A stretch of 64,000 bases of DNA from Wenzhouxiangellaceae bacterium (GTDB lineage Bacteria; Pseudomonadota; Gammaproteobacteria; Xanthomonadales; Wenzhouxiangellaceae), in contig JANQPN010000049.1 in NCBI GenBank assembly GCA_028289455.1, forward strand, positions 48,101 to 112,100, written 5' to 3'. A program made the position numbers and the translations under genes. This document shows positions 27,063-34,700 of the stretch, one piece after another. Position 1 is the stretch's first letter, and each line of letters starts with the position of its first letter. A model generated the notes under the pieces. That model was given only the letters and a program-made list of their open reading frames with translations. It was not told the DNA's origin and did not search any database.

Positions 27063-27562
27063 GTAATAAAACCACTCCATATGTCGAACCAATTGGAACA
27101 ATCCTTGACGTTTCAGAGACTGATGGGGTATGTGAGGTAATTCTAGAATTTGACCGGATGGATACTGGGCCAGTTGCACCTGCGGGGCTTTACGTGGATG
27201 CGAAATCGAGTAACGAAAGATTTCAATTGCACCGGGTTGTAAGCAATGAGGGAATGGTTTTTAAATTCCAAACCTTTAATCGCTCTCATCCGCTTCCCGA
27301 AATCGGAGAAAAACTAAAATATCGAGGGTGGTGGCTTCAGGAGGCGATGGATGCAGCGCTTGATTCATCACATTCCTGGGTTAAAAAAGAATATCCAGAC
27401 AATGGAGATCACGACCACTGTTTGTTTACTTGGGAAAACATTGCCTCTTATACAGACTGTAACGTGGGTTACTATTCCGAAAAATATGGTTGGATTACTT
27501 GTGATGCATATGAAAACTTCATTGAAGGTGACATTTACAACCTTCGAACGCAGAGCGCATAA
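27059..27562 (+). CDS. Cassette-borne protein of unknown function
   Basis: 167 residues, soluble, aromatic-rich C-terminus (WENIASYTDC, GYYSEKYGWITCDAYENF). The start ATG 27059 sits within the preceding attC R' box, with a GTG three bases upstream; no good ribosome-binding site is visible, so a downstream start is possible. AT-rich. The stop codon overlaps the next attC site. No family recognised. Confidence 0.5.
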   Translation: MRNKTTPYVEPIGTILDVSETDGVCEVILEFDRMDTGPVAPAGLYVDAKSSNERFQLHRVVSNEGMVFKFQTFNRSHPLPEIGEKLKYRGWWLQEAMDAALDSSHSWVKKEYPDNGDHDHCLFTWENIASYTDCNVGYYSEKYGWITCDAYENFIEGDIYNLRTQSA

Positions 27563-27616
27563 CAAACCATTAAAGGTGGGGGCCGTAAGCGGTGCCGCTT
27601 AGTTCCGACATTAGGT
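27557..27616 (+). repeat. attC site 3 (60-bp family)
   Basis: R'' GCATAAC overlapping the upstream stop codon, AAACCATTAAAGG arm, CCGTAAGCGG apex, TGCCGCTTAGTT arm and ATTAGGT as R' (one change from GTTAGGT). Closely matches sites 2, 4 and the one at 33760 in length and sequence. Confidence 0.85.
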
Positions 27617-27627
27617 GCCTTTGAGTT

Positions 27628-28062
27628 TTGGACGTGAAACGCAAATTTAAACTGATTGTTTGGGGTATTGTAGCAACGGTCGCTGCAGTAATAGCACACA
27701 TCATAAACCCAATAACTTCAGCTATCGTCAACTGCCCGGGTGGACCTGCTTATTTCAACTTTCAGCTATTTATGTGCAGTTCCTGGCCCGGATTCATAAT
27801 TGGGTTTCAGTTTGTGACGGCAAGTGTTCTTTTGGGGCCGAGAAATAGGATTTTCTATTTATGCCTTGTAATTCCTTTCGCATATATTTGTGCATTGGAA
27901 TTGATGCGCACAGGCCTGCTAAAGCCCTACGACGTTTTGGGAATATTAGGTATGGTTTTGTTAACTCACAAAGATGAGATTTATGGTGCTATTGTTGCTA
28001 CGATGAGTATCTATTTGTTTTTTACTGTTGCCGGCAGGAGTCGAGTTGAGAAGAACACCTAA
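27628..28062 (+). CDS. Cassette-borne membrane protein of unknown function
   Basis: 144 residues with about four hydrophobic segments (LIVWGIVATVAAVIAHII, PGFIIGFQFVTASVLLG, FYLCLVIPFAYICALELM, GAIVATMSIYLFFTVAG). Start by TTG 27628 or GTG 27634; neither has a strong ribosome-binding site. Flanked by attC sites on both sides, so it is a complete single-gene cassette. No family recognised. Confidence 0.55.
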   Translation: MDVKRKFKLIVWGIVATVAAVIAHIINPITSAIVNCPGGPAYFNFQLFMCSSWPGFIIGFQFVTASVLLGPRNRIFYLCLVIPFAYICALELMRTGLLKPYDVLGILGMVLLTHKDEIYGAIVATMSIYLFFTVAGRSRVEKNT

Positions 28063-28116
28063 CAGATCATTTAAGGTGGGCGCCCTAAAGGGTGCCGCTT
28101 AATTCGCATGTTAGCT
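28057..28116 (+). repeat. attC site 4 (60-bp family, best preserved)
   Basis: R'' ACCTAAC overlapping the upstream stop, AGATCATTTAAGG arm, self-pairing apex GGCGCCC-TAAA-GGGTGCC, CGCTTAATTCGC arm, and R' GTTAGCT. The layout is the same as the classic 60-bp attC of aadA cassettes. It is the most intact R'/R'' pair of this family here. Confidence 0.9.
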
Positions 28117-28189
28117 TTTATCTTACTGTTAATATCAAAGAATTATAAAATTATGTTGCCGATTTTTTTTAAATCAATGGAAATAGGTG

Positions 28190-28879
28190 ATGAGTAGCTT
28201 ACAAAAGATGGGAGGTGTTGCTGCACTGATAATGGCCACGATATACCTGGTGGGCTTTGTGGTTTTCTTCATCTTGCTAAATCCTGGTGGTCCTCTCGAT
28301 TCTATCGAGCAGGTTGCTTTCCTCGCGGAAAAAGAGACCACGATGTACCTGACGATACTGTTTCTTTATGTGGTGGGTGGCTTCATACTGGTTGTCCTGG
28401 TGCAAGCGCTTTATGAACGGTTGAAGGTTGGTTCGCCAGCAGTAATGCAATCGACGGCCGTCATTGGGTTTATCTGGGCTGCAATAGTCATCGTCGCTGG
28501 TATGATCTATGTCATTGGCTTGAACACCGTTGTTGAACTCTACGACACTGACCCAGCTCAAGCTGCAACAGTCTGGTTAACGGTTGGTATTGTGTTTCAA
28601 GGGTTAGGCGGCGGAACTGAGATTGTAGGCGGCTTATGGACATTGCTGATCAGTTGGGTCGCCTTGAGAAAAGGAGAATTCCCTAAAGTACTGAACTACA
28701 TAGGCCTGGTGGTCGGTGTGGCTGGAATCGTCACAATTATCCCGGCACTTGAAGATCTAACCGCCGTTTTTGGATTGGGACAGATTCCCTGGTTTATATG
28801 GTTAGGCATCATCTTGCTTCGGAGCAATCAAACTAACCAACGCGTGGAGTCCGACCATCAAAAGGCTACTGGTGCGTAG
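28190..28879 (+). CDS. Cassette-borne DUF4386-like integral membrane protein
   Basis: 229 residues, six hydrophobic segments (e.g. GGVAALIMATIYLVGFVVFFILL, LTILFLYVVGGFILVVLV, STAVIGFIWAAIVIVAGMIYVIG). The overall pattern (N-terminal GGVAALI, the conserved G-rich GGGTEIVGGLW helix, final GQIPWFIWLGIIL) resembles DUF4386 proteins. ATG 28190 is chosen. The last residues are probably encoded by the attC site that ends this cassette. Confidence 0.6.
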   Translation: MSSLQKMGGVAALIMATIYLVGFVVFFILLNPGGPLDSIEQVAFLAEKETTMYLTILFLYVVGGFILVVLVQALYERLKVGSPAVMQSTAVIGFIWAAIVIVAGMIYVIGLNTVVELYDTDPAQAATVWLTVGIVFQGLGGGTEIVGGLWTLLISWVALRKGEFPKVLNYIGLVVGVAGIVTIIPALEDLTAVFGLGQIPWFIWLGIILLRSNQTNQRVESDHQKATGA

Positions 28880-28887
28880 CGTTATAC
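28831..28887 (+). repeat. Putative attC site overlapping the 3' end of the DUF4386-like gene
   Basis: AACTAAC (R''-like) at 28831-28837 and GTTATAC (R') at 28881-28887; inside them AACGC can pair with GCGT and ACCA with TGGT. Length 57 bp. It would encode the last residues of the upstream gene. Not alignable with the 60-bp family, so the call is tentative. Confidence 0.4.
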
Positions 28888-29048
28888 ATCTCAAGAATAC
28901 TCATCCGTACTTTTAGGTTGGAGTGGTTCGCTGTAATGAGTGGAAGCAGTGAGCCTGCCGGCGATTAATTCATCAGATGGAACTGATGCAAGTGTTAGAA
29001 TTCAGAAGGAATAAGAAAGGATAATTAAGTCGATTTCAAGAGCGTTGT

Positions 29049-29402
29049 ATGAAAATTGATATGAGCATTGTATTTGGATTGGGCCTAGGTTTTTTGATTC
29101 TTATTGGGTTCTACTTTTTTAAAAAGTGGAACATGCGACCTGTCGAGTGGGAACATGAGGACGTTGCAAGGCTGCTTGACTCATGGATAAAGGGTAAAGT
29201 TGATTACAAAACATGGGATTACTTTGAGGCTAGTAAAATTGCTAATCCCAAGCTGGAGGTAATTCGGTTGCAAGCTATTGAGGCTACTTACCTGGATTCC
29301 CCGTATATTGAATCTTGTGGTCAACCAGGAGAAGTGCTCAATGAAAAAGGCAAGGAATTGTTTAAGGAACTGAGGGCGCAATGTATTGGTGCTGCAATTT
29401 AA
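29049..29402 (+). CDS. Cassette-borne single-span membrane protein of unknown function
   Basis: 117 residues; one N-terminal transmembrane helix (SIVFGLGLGFLILIGFYFF) and a soluble charged domain (WEHEDVARLLDSWIKGKVDYKTWDYFEASKIANPKLEVI). A GTTGTAT box touches the start codon, as expected for a cassette junction. No family recognised. No clear attC follows; the downstream 130 bases hold only an ATTTAAC box at the stop. Confidence 0.5.
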   Translation: MKIDMSIVFGLGLGFLILIGFYFFKKWNMRPVEWEHEDVARLLDSWIKGKVDYKTWDYFEASKIANPKLEVIRLQAIEATYLDSPYIESCGQPGEVLNEKGKELFKELRAQCIGAAI

Positions 29403-29535
29403 CTCAGCTATTAGTGGATGTTTGATCTCGATTGGTATGATCCATACATCTTTGCTGCCATAGGTCAGGAGTCAACTCGTCCAGCATGTTTACAATGAGT
29501 CAATATAGTCAATGGTCATGCTTTTTGTAACGTAG

Positions 29536-30252
29536 ATGAATACACGCGAAACCATTCTAGTTACAGGTCTAGCAGTATTTGTGCTTCTTTATTTCTTTGG
29601 TCGTGGAATCTGGCACCCAGCTTATATTAAGCTCACCGGTAAACGCACAGTCGCTGACGTGATCTCATCTGTCGGAGAAGAGGCAAGATCAAGATTGCTT
29701 CCGTACTTCAACCAAGCCGAAGTTGCCTATCCACCGAAGGAAATTACGCTGCTAGCCACAAAGAATAATCGCCAACTCGAACTATGGGCACTTAAAGACG
29801 GTAACCCCAATTTAATTCGGAAGTTTCATGTCCAAGCGCAAAGCGGTGTAGCAGGCCCAAAGTTACGAGAGGGGGATAGACAAGTTCCTGAAGGCGTGTA
29901 TCAAATTGAAGGGTTAAACCCGAATAGTAGCTACCATCTGTCAATGAAACTTAACTATCCAAACGAATTCGATTTAAAAAACGCTCAGGCAGAGGGAAGG
30001 GAAAACCCAGGATCAAACATCTTCATTCATGGTAAAGCAGTGTCCATTGGCTGCCTCGCAATGGGCGACGAGGTCATCGAGGACCTTTTTGTTCTTGTGC
30101 ACGATGTTGGAAAATCTAATGTAAAAGTTGTTATTGCGCCATCAGATCCAAGAGAATCACCCTTGGATGCGAGTAGTAAGCCTGAATGGGTAACGGAGCT
30201 TTATGAAACAATAGAGAATGAGTTTAATGGTTATATCCAAAACGAAACATAA
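29536..30252 (+). CDS. L,D-transpeptidase (YkuD-domain) family protein
   Basis: 238 residues with an N-terminal membrane anchor (ILVTGLAVFVLLYFFG). The catalytic YkuD motif is intact: IFIHGKAVSIGCLAMG, with His165 and Cys173, preceded by REGDRQVPEGVYQIEG. Such enzymes make 3-3 peptidoglycan cross-links or attach lipoproteins to murein. Unusual cargo for an integron cassette. The stop codon lies in an ACATAAC box typical of an attC R'' site, but the rest of that site is eroded. Confidence 0.85.
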   Translation: MNTRETILVTGLAVFVLLYFFGRGIWHPAYIKLTGKRTVADVISSVGEEARSRLLPYFNQAEVAYPPKEITLLATKNNRQLELWALKDGNPNLIRKFHVQAQSGVAGPKLREGDRQVPEGVYQIEGLNPNSSYHLSMKLNYPNEFDLKNAQAEGRENPGSNIFIHGKAVSIGCLAMGDEVIEDLFVLVHDVGKSNVKVVIAPSDPRESPLDASSKPEWVTELYETIENEFNGYIQNET

Positions 30253-30301
30253 CAATAGTACTCCCCATTCCAACAGCTAATTCAACCAGGAGCGCGACCC
30301 A

Positions 30302-30697
30302 ATGAAAGACATCCCGGGGATCGATGAAGACGGCAATCCCAAGAATGGCCCCTTTAAGCTCTTCTTCAAGAACGGCCTTGTCTCTTGTCAGGGTGAATTC
30401 GATAACGGAAAGAAGTCGGGAAAATGGAAGTACTTTCTCAATAATGGCCAGATGCAGTCCTCCGGCAGCTTCAAAGACGGCAAGATTGTTGGCCGGTGGA
30501 AATGGTTCTACAAGACTGGCGAGCCACGGGGGATGGGTGGCTTCGACGATGAAGAGCAGAAGCACGGTACATGGAAACGATACCATCCCAATGGTCAACT
30601 CTGGGATGAAGGTCGCTTCGAACATGGCAAGAAGAAGGGTACTTGGAAAGTATATGATGAGGCGGGTGAGCTGCTTAAGACGCTAACTTTCAAGTAG
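30302..30697 (+). CDS. MORN-repeat protein, YwqK-family antitoxin-like
   Basis: 131 residues made almost entirely of repeats of the type NGxxxxxGxFxxGKxxGxWKxY (e.g. NGQMQSSGSFKDGKIVGRWKWFY, NGQLWDEGRFEHGKKKGTWKVY). YwqK proteins are named as antitoxins from a Bacillus locus; most homologues are uncharacterised. No toxin gene is adjacent. A GTTAAAT box 12 bases after the stop may be a cassette core site. Confidence 0.8.
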   Translation: MKDIPGIDEDGNPKNGPFKLFFKNGLVSCQGEFDNGKKSGKWKYFLNNGQMQSSGSFKDGKIVGRWKWFYKTGEPRGMGGFDDEEQKHGTWKRYHPNGQLWDEGRFEHGKKKGTWKVYDEAGELLKTLTFK

Positions 30698-30829
30698 CGG
30701 AGCCGGCGTTAAATGAATAGAACGAGGCGTGGAACGTAATCTATTCCCGAAATGGTAGATTCGGGCCGAATCCGAATTCCACATTGTTGGCTAATTTCTG
30801 GTGATGGCAATTGTTAGGGATACAGATAT

Positions 30830-31561
30830 ATGGCGGTAACACAAGGACACGGAAATCCAAAATGGACTAGAGATGAGATCATCCTGGCCCTAGACCTATA
30901 CTTTGATTGCGAAGATCAGATACCTTCAAGTCATGACTCAAGGGTGAGAGAGTTATCCGAATTATTGAGGTCTTTTCCATATCATGCCCAAGCAGCGCGG
31001 AAAGAGTCATTTAGAAATCCAGATGGCGTAGCGTTCAAATTGCAAAATTTGAGGCAGTTAGCTACGGGAAAAGGTCTAGGTAACACATCTAAGAGGGACC
31101 GCCAAATTTGGGAAGAGTTTGGAGAGTACCGCTCTAAAACAAAAGAATTTGCAAATCTAATTCGCTCTGGCATCAAGGTTATGGAAGGAGTAAAGGAGGA
31201 TTTCTCAGACTACGAGGTATTTGCAGAAGGCAAAGTTGTCACACAATCCCACCTCAAGCGAGAAAGAGCGCCAGATATCAGAAGAAAGCTCCTAATCAAA
31301 AGGAAATCTGAAGGAGGTTTAAGTTGTGATTTGTGTGATTGTGGGCCTTCATCCAGTGATCCCGAGCTTTCTGAGTCTATATTCGAGGCACACCATATCA
31401 TCCCGCTGGCAGTGGGTTCAGAAAGGCTTACAAAATTAAAGGAGATGGCTCTTCTTTGCGCTTCTTGTCATAGGCTAATCCACAAGGCAATTTCACTAAA
31501 AAAGCAATGGCTTTCCATAGCAGAGGCAAGAGCTTTTCTCCGATGTCAAGAAAATGCATAA
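30830..31561 (+). CDS. McrA-like HNH endonuclease
   Basis: 243 residues. The N-terminal part (WTRDEIILALDLYF; RNPDGVAFKLQNLRQLATGKGLGNTSKRDR) is typical of HNH proteins in restriction and phage-defence loci. The C-terminal HNH domain has structural cysteines CDLC (166, 169) and CASC (210, 213), the HH pair in FEAHHIIPL (188-189) and a histidine in CHRLIHKA. Likely a DNA nuclease; modification dependence is only inferred. Complete cassette with a well-formed attC after it. Confidence 0.85.
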   Translation: MAVTQGHGNPKWTRDEIILALDLYFDCEDQIPSSHDSRVRELSELLRSFPYHAQAARKESFRNPDGVAFKLQNLRQLATGKGLGNTSKRDRQIWEEFGEYRSKTKEFANLIRSGIKVMEGVKEDFSDYEVFAEGKVVTQSHLKRERAPDIRRKLLIKRKSEGGLSCDLCDCGPSSSDPELSESIFEAHHIIPLAVGSERLTKLKEMALLCASCHRLIHKAISLKKQWLSIAEARAFLRCQENA

Positions 31562-31648
31562 CAAATCAATTAACTTCGTGCCTTCGGCGCCGGACAACTT
31601 ACACAACGCTTCGCTACGTTTCTGCTGCTGGTTATTGAGGCGTTATAC
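31556..31648 (+). repeat. attC site, 93-bp family (copy 1)
   Basis: R'' GCATAAC over the HNH stop codon and R' GTTATAC at 31642-31648. The interior begins AAATCAATTAACT and includes CCTTCGGCGCCGG and CGCTTCGCTACG. It aligns along its whole length with the equally long site at 32668 but not with the 60-bp family. Confidence 0.88.
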
Positions 31649-31651
31649 AGC

Positions 31652-32041
31652 ATGAAATTTGAGACTCCTAACAAAGATGTGAGTTTTGAAATTCCAGGAG
31701 ATTGGTGGGAGTTTTGCGAAATGGAGTCGTTTAAAGCTCCAAATGGGGATGGAAGTTATTATCCCTATTGCTCTCGAATGAAGGAAGTAGAGGTTGTTTC
31801 GCTTTCTTCGGTGGAGCCACCTGCAAGAAAGAAAGGCGTTCCATTGTTTCGAAAGTGTAAGTTAGTGCCAGTTCTGCTTGCCTTCAAGTCACCTGAACGC
31901 ATGCTACCACCAGTGCAAGTCGAAGAAACAAACAGAACCGATTACGAGTACAAAGTGGTAAATGGCTATCATCGCTACTACGGCAGTATTGCGGTAGGTT
32001 ATCAGTTCATTCCGATAAAGGTAGTTGAGCATGTTGCGTGA
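31652..32041 (+). CDS. Cassette-borne ParB-like domain protein
   Basis: 129 residues. The C-terminal segment VVNGYHRYYGSIAVGYQFIPIKVV resembles the GxHRxxAxxxxGxxxIPV core of ParB/sulfiredoxin-fold domains. The N-terminal half (FEIPGDWWEFCEM) is unlike classic ParB and there is no HTH DNA-binding domain. The function is unknown; stand-alone ParB-like domains can be nucleases or NTP-binding modules. Confidence 0.5.
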   Translation: MKFETPNKDVSFEIPGDWWEFCEMESFKAPNGDGSYYPYCSRMKEVEVVSLSSVEPPARKKGVPLFRKCKLVPVLLAFKSPERMLPPVQVEETNRTDYEYKVVNGYHRYYGSIAVGYQFIPIKVVEHVA

Positions 32042-32134
32042 CAATGCCCCCACAGGACTACTGACTGCAGTTAGGTATTTTGCGAGGACAATAAACACAC
32101 TCCCCACAGCAGCCCATGAGCTCAAGCGTTAGCT
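32036..32134 (+). repeat. Possible attC site with poor R'' box
   Basis: A clear R'-type GTTAGCT at 32128-32134 follows the ParB-like gene; the opposite box would be GCGTGAC at 32036-32042, a weak match. The 99-bp length is similar to the 93-bp family but the inner sequence is not alignable. Confidence 0.3.
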
Positions 32135-32157
32135 TCCAATCTGGATCGGAGAATTAA

Positions 32158-32274
32158 TTGAAGATAGACAAAGGAATTATTAGGGCTCAAATCGGAAATC
32201 TTGGCTTTCAAGTTCATGCTGCCGGTGGGGATATTTCTGCTGCGCTAAAAATTTATCGCGGAGCGCGGCGTTAG
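32158..32274 (+). CDS. Short possible cassette ORF (38 residues)
   Basis: Open frame from TTG 32158 to TAG 32272-32274 (begins LKIDKGIIRAQIG). It lies in the otherwise geneless stretch between GTTAGCT at 32128 and GTTAGGT at 32274-32280, i.e. one small cassette. No family recognised and no ribosome-binding site is evident, so it may equally be a non-coding cassette. Confidence 0.25.
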   Translation: MKIDKGIIRAQIGNLGFQVHAAGGDISAALKIYRGARR

Positions 32275-32289
32275 TTAGGTATACGAAAA

Positions 32290-32673
32290 ATGAGTGAAGA
32301 ATCAGTAGAATGGACAACTAATATGACATTTCCAATTGGAGATGGCTTTGAAGTAAATGATGTTTCTACTTATATACAAGAATTTTTCGAAGTATCTATA
32401 GAGTTCTCTGTATTACATAATGATTTGTGCAATAAGTTTTCTCTTACAGATGATGACGCTAGCTTAGCTATCGAGCGGGCAATTAGCGGTGTTGTCAGAG
32501 CGCTAACAACCAATATCAAAAACGAGCCAAGTATAACAGAAGATCCTATAGCTAATTTTATGTTTAATATAGTTTGGGATTCAATGCCTTCAAAAGGTAT
32601 TCTCAAGCGTAGAAAAATAGCTTCAGGCAAATGGCTCAATTGGGATAACCAGCGTCGAGCTATGTATGCCTAA
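32290..32673 (+). CDS. Cassette-borne protein of unknown function
   Basis: 127 residues, soluble, acidic, AT-rich gene. Notable segments: SLTDDDASLAIERAISGVVRAL and a basic C-terminus (KRRKIASGKWLNWDNQRR). It begins 9 bases after a GTTAGGT core box and ends within the R'' box of a 93-bp attC, so it is a complete cassette. No family recognised. Confidence 0.5.
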   Translation: MSEESVEWTTNMTFPIGDGFEVNDVSTYIQEFFEVSIEFSVLHNDLCNKFSLTDDDASLAIERAISGVVRALTTNIKNEPSITEDPIANFMFNIVWDSMPSKGILKRRKIASGKWLNWDNQRRAMYA

Positions 32674-32760
32674 CAAACCAATCAACTGCGTACCTTCAGC
32701 GCTGGACAGCTTGCACTACGTTTCGCTATATCCCAGCTACCGGGAATTGGGGCGTTAGGT
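32668..32760 (+). repeat. attC site, 93-bp family (copy 2)
   Basis: R'' GCCTAAC over the upstream stop, R' GTTAGGT at 32754-32760: near-perfect complementary boxes. The interior (AAACCAATCAACTGCG, CCTTCAGCGCTGGACAG, TTTCGCTA) aligns end to end with the site at 31556, same length, roughly seven identical bases in ten by eye. Confidence 0.9.
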
Positions 32761-32766
32761 ATCGCG

Positions 32767-33300
32767 ATGCGCTATTTACCATACTGGTTTGAGGGTTTGC
32801 AGCCCGAGCAGATGAATGCACATGTTCGGCATTTGGCGAATAAAATGAGTGCAGGTTCAAGAATTGAGGTCGAGATATCCAGCATAGGGGTTCATATTCC
32901 CATTATCAAACGGGAGTACAAGACCAAGGCGCCCCGTTTGATGGTTCTAATTCGCACCAGTGATGTTGGAAGGCCTGCCCTTAATCAACTACATTCAACT
33001 CTAGTTGCAGGGAATTGCAAACTCTGGGAAAGACGAAGTGCAAAGAAACGTATTCTCAGCCAAGTTGGCGTTCTTTTTTCAATCGATGACAACGTGTTTC
33101 CTCTTCAATGCGTTTCTATTCTGAGGTTGGTTTGTGAGTCATTAGGTATCGCTTGGCCACAGCAGCTTGCGGTTGGTTACACCGCAACAGAACTCAATCG
33201 TAGTCTGCCAGGCCGACTGACATCCAATGACTTAGGGTGGAGAGCGGCGCATGCCGCAGGTCGTGCAATTGGCAAGGCACTTCGAAAGCTAAGAAGTTAA
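32767..33300 (+). CDS. Cassette-borne protein of unknown function
   Basis: 177 residues, basic, with segments LANKMSAGSRIEVEI, RLMVLIRTSDVGRPALNQ and a C-terminal Ala/Arg-rich helix (WRAAHAAGRAIGKALRKLRS). No membrane segment or signal peptide. Starts 6 bases after the GTTAGGT attC box and is followed after 1 base by an eroded 60-bp-type attC. No family recognised. Confidence 0.5.
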   Translation: MRYLPYWFEGLQPEQMNAHVRHLANKMSAGSRIEVEISSIGVHIPIIKREYKTKAPRLMVLIRTSDVGRPALNQLHSTLVAGNCKLWERRSAKKRILSQVGVLFSIDDNVFPLQCVSILRLVCESLGIAWPQQLAVGYTATELNRSLPGRLTSNDLGWRAAHAAGRAIGKALRKLRS

Positions 33301-33301
33301 T

Positions 33302-33360
33302 ACTTGTCAAATCATTTAGGACGGATGCCGTAAGATGTGTCGCATAATCAATAATTATGT
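33302..33360 (+). repeat. attC site (60-bp family, strongly eroded)
   Basis: 59 bp alignable with the 60-bp family: CAAATCATTTAGGACGG arm, TGCCGTAAGA apex, CGCATAATCAATA arm. Boxes are degenerate: ACTTGTC for R'' and ATTATGT for R'. Confidence 0.6.
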
Positions 33361-33375
33361 GTATGAGACAGAATC

Positions 33376-33765
33376 ATGAGCGCTATATTTAGGGTATTGG
33401 TGACAGTTAGTGGGCTATTGGTTCTTGCAACGGCAGTGTTCCACTACACGGGGTATGAGTCGGTGATATCGGCACTGGCTGAGGCTGAATTGCCAGGTTT
33501 CTTCGCGGCAGGCTTGCCAATGCTTTGGCTGTACTTTTCCTGGCACCTGATAGTTATTTCGGGTGTCCTGTTTTCGGTTGCTTTGCTAAGGCCGGGATGG
33601 TCATTTCCTGCAATGGTGTTTTGTGCCTTCGTGTTAATTGGCGATTTTGGTTGGGTATTTTCGGTAGCAGGGGTGTTCCCTGGAACCATCATGTTGTTTT
33701 CAGCAGCAGTTTTATTATTGATTGTGGTTGTGCGGGTTTCATCAAAGCATGAGCAGGGCACATAA
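33376..33765 (+). CDS. Cassette-borne small membrane protein
   Basis: 129 residues with four hydrophobic helices (FRVLVTVSGLLVLATAVFHY, FFAAGLPMLWLYFSWHLIVI, FPAMVFCAFVLIGDFGWVF, TIMLFSAAVLLLIVVV). Complete cassette between two 60-bp attC sites; the stop codon lies in the second. Unknown function. Confidence 0.6.
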   Translation: MSAIFRVLVTVSGLLVLATAVFHYTGYESVISALAEAELPGFFAAGLPMLWLYFSWHLIVISGVLFSVALLRPGWSFPAMVFCAFVLIGDFGWVFSVAGVFPGTIMLFSAAVLLLIVVVRVSSKHEQGT

Positions 33766-33819
33766 CAAACCATTAAATACGGACGCCATAAAAGGTGCCG
33801 TTTAATTCCAATCTTAGGA
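33760..33819 (+). repeat. attC site (60-bp family)
   Basis: R'' ACATAAC over the upstream stop codon, AAACCATTAAATACGG arm, GACGCC-ATAAAA-GGTGCC apex, GTTTAATTCC arm, R' CTTAGGA (GTTAGGA with one change). Exactly 60 bp, in register with sites 1-4. Confidence 0.82.
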
Positions 33820-33833
33820 GGCATGGATAAATC

Positions 33834-34214
33834 ATGCTGGACCATATATCAATTCCCGTGCGTGACTTGGACGCAGCAGCATTTTTCTACGACAAGGTTC
33901 TGGAAACGCTGGGATACAGCCGTATCAAACAGCGATCTGGCGCGATTGGTTATGGCCCGCCAGAAAGAAAAGCGCCGGTTTTCTGGATATTGATCAGGAA
34001 AGAAGAGGGTGCAGCCGCCGCTGGGGTAGGTCTGCATATCAGTTTTCAGGTTTCAAGCCGTGAAATTGTTGATTCATTCTATGAAGTGGCGTTATCTGTT
34101 GGTGGTGAGGATGCAGGTGAACCGGGAGAAAGGCCCCAGTATACTCAACCATTCTATGGTGCGTTTGTCTTGGACCTCGATGGCTTCAAGATTGAGGCGG
34201 TATGCAGAAAATAG
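33834..34214 (+). CDS. VOC-family (glyoxalase-fold) protein, second copy
   Basis: 126 residues. MLDHISIPVRDLDAAAFFYDKVLETLGY, HISFQVSSREIVDSFYEVALSVGGEDAG and YGAFVLDLDGFKIEAV are the classic VOC pattern with metal-ligand His and Glu positions retained. It differs from the 26577 copy, which is of the PhnB-like type. Ligand unknown. No clear attC follows it. Confidence 0.88.
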   Translation: MLDHISIPVRDLDAAAFFYDKVLETLGYSRIKQRSGAIGYGPPERKAPVFWILIRKEEGAAAAGVGLHISFQVSSREIVDSFYEVALSVGGEDAGEPGERPQYTQPFYGAFVLDLDGFKIEAVCRK

Positions 34215-34343
34215 TGCCATATCGTTTCCTGAAGCGATACTTAAACAGAATTTGGAGTCTGTAAATGACAGTCACCGCTTTCCATTTATACAGAAATAGT
34301 TGATGGGATTAGTGGCTTGTTTGGTTAGGAGAGTATAAAAGCA

Positions 34344-34613
34344 ATGAGTAACGCAACTATAAAGTTATGTAACAATGCTTTAGCTATCAATAAACCACAG
34401 ATGGCAGAATCCATATGTATGGAAATTGATGATTACATCAACAAATATAATGAGTGGGGGGTTGGTATTGAGCTGCTAATCGATAATCTCTGTGAAGAAG
34501 AGCTAAGAATTAGCCTGGATCAGTATAAAGCAATAGAAGAGGCAATGTCCGCAATGGATCTTGGTTCATCAAATCGTCTCTTTATTTTAAGAAAGCTAGT
34601 GAAAAACATATAA
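34344..34613 (+). CDS. Possible MafI-family immunity protein
   Basis: 89 residues, helical. The stretch NEWGVGIELLIDNLCEEELRISLDQYKAIEEAMSAM resembles the MafI immunity proteins that protect Neisseria from MafB toxins. No toxin gene is adjacent, so it would be an orphan immunity gene. Very AT-rich. A TTAGGAGAG ribosome-binding stretch, overlapping a GTTAGGA core-like box, precedes the start. Confidence 0.5.
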   Translation: MSNATIKLCNNALAINKPQMAESICMEIDDYINKYNEWGVGIELLIDNLCEEELRISLDQYKAIEEAMSAMDLGSSNRLFILRKLVKNI

Positions 34614-34700
34614 TAAGTTGCTCAAGGGAATAATTTTTAGAACGTCATAGCCGATATATAGTGCCAAGGCAAAGCATAAGTCATTTGGAGAATATGTGAC

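Noticed and set aside
30698..30829. attC site after the YwqK-like gene (GTTAAAT box, GATTCGGGCCGAATC palindrome)
   Set aside because: Only isolated boxes; no matching R'' box at a sensible distance, so not listed as a site.
34060..34299. 79-codon + strand frame overlapping the second VOC gene
   Set aside because: Mostly overlaps the VOC gene in another frame and has no protein character.
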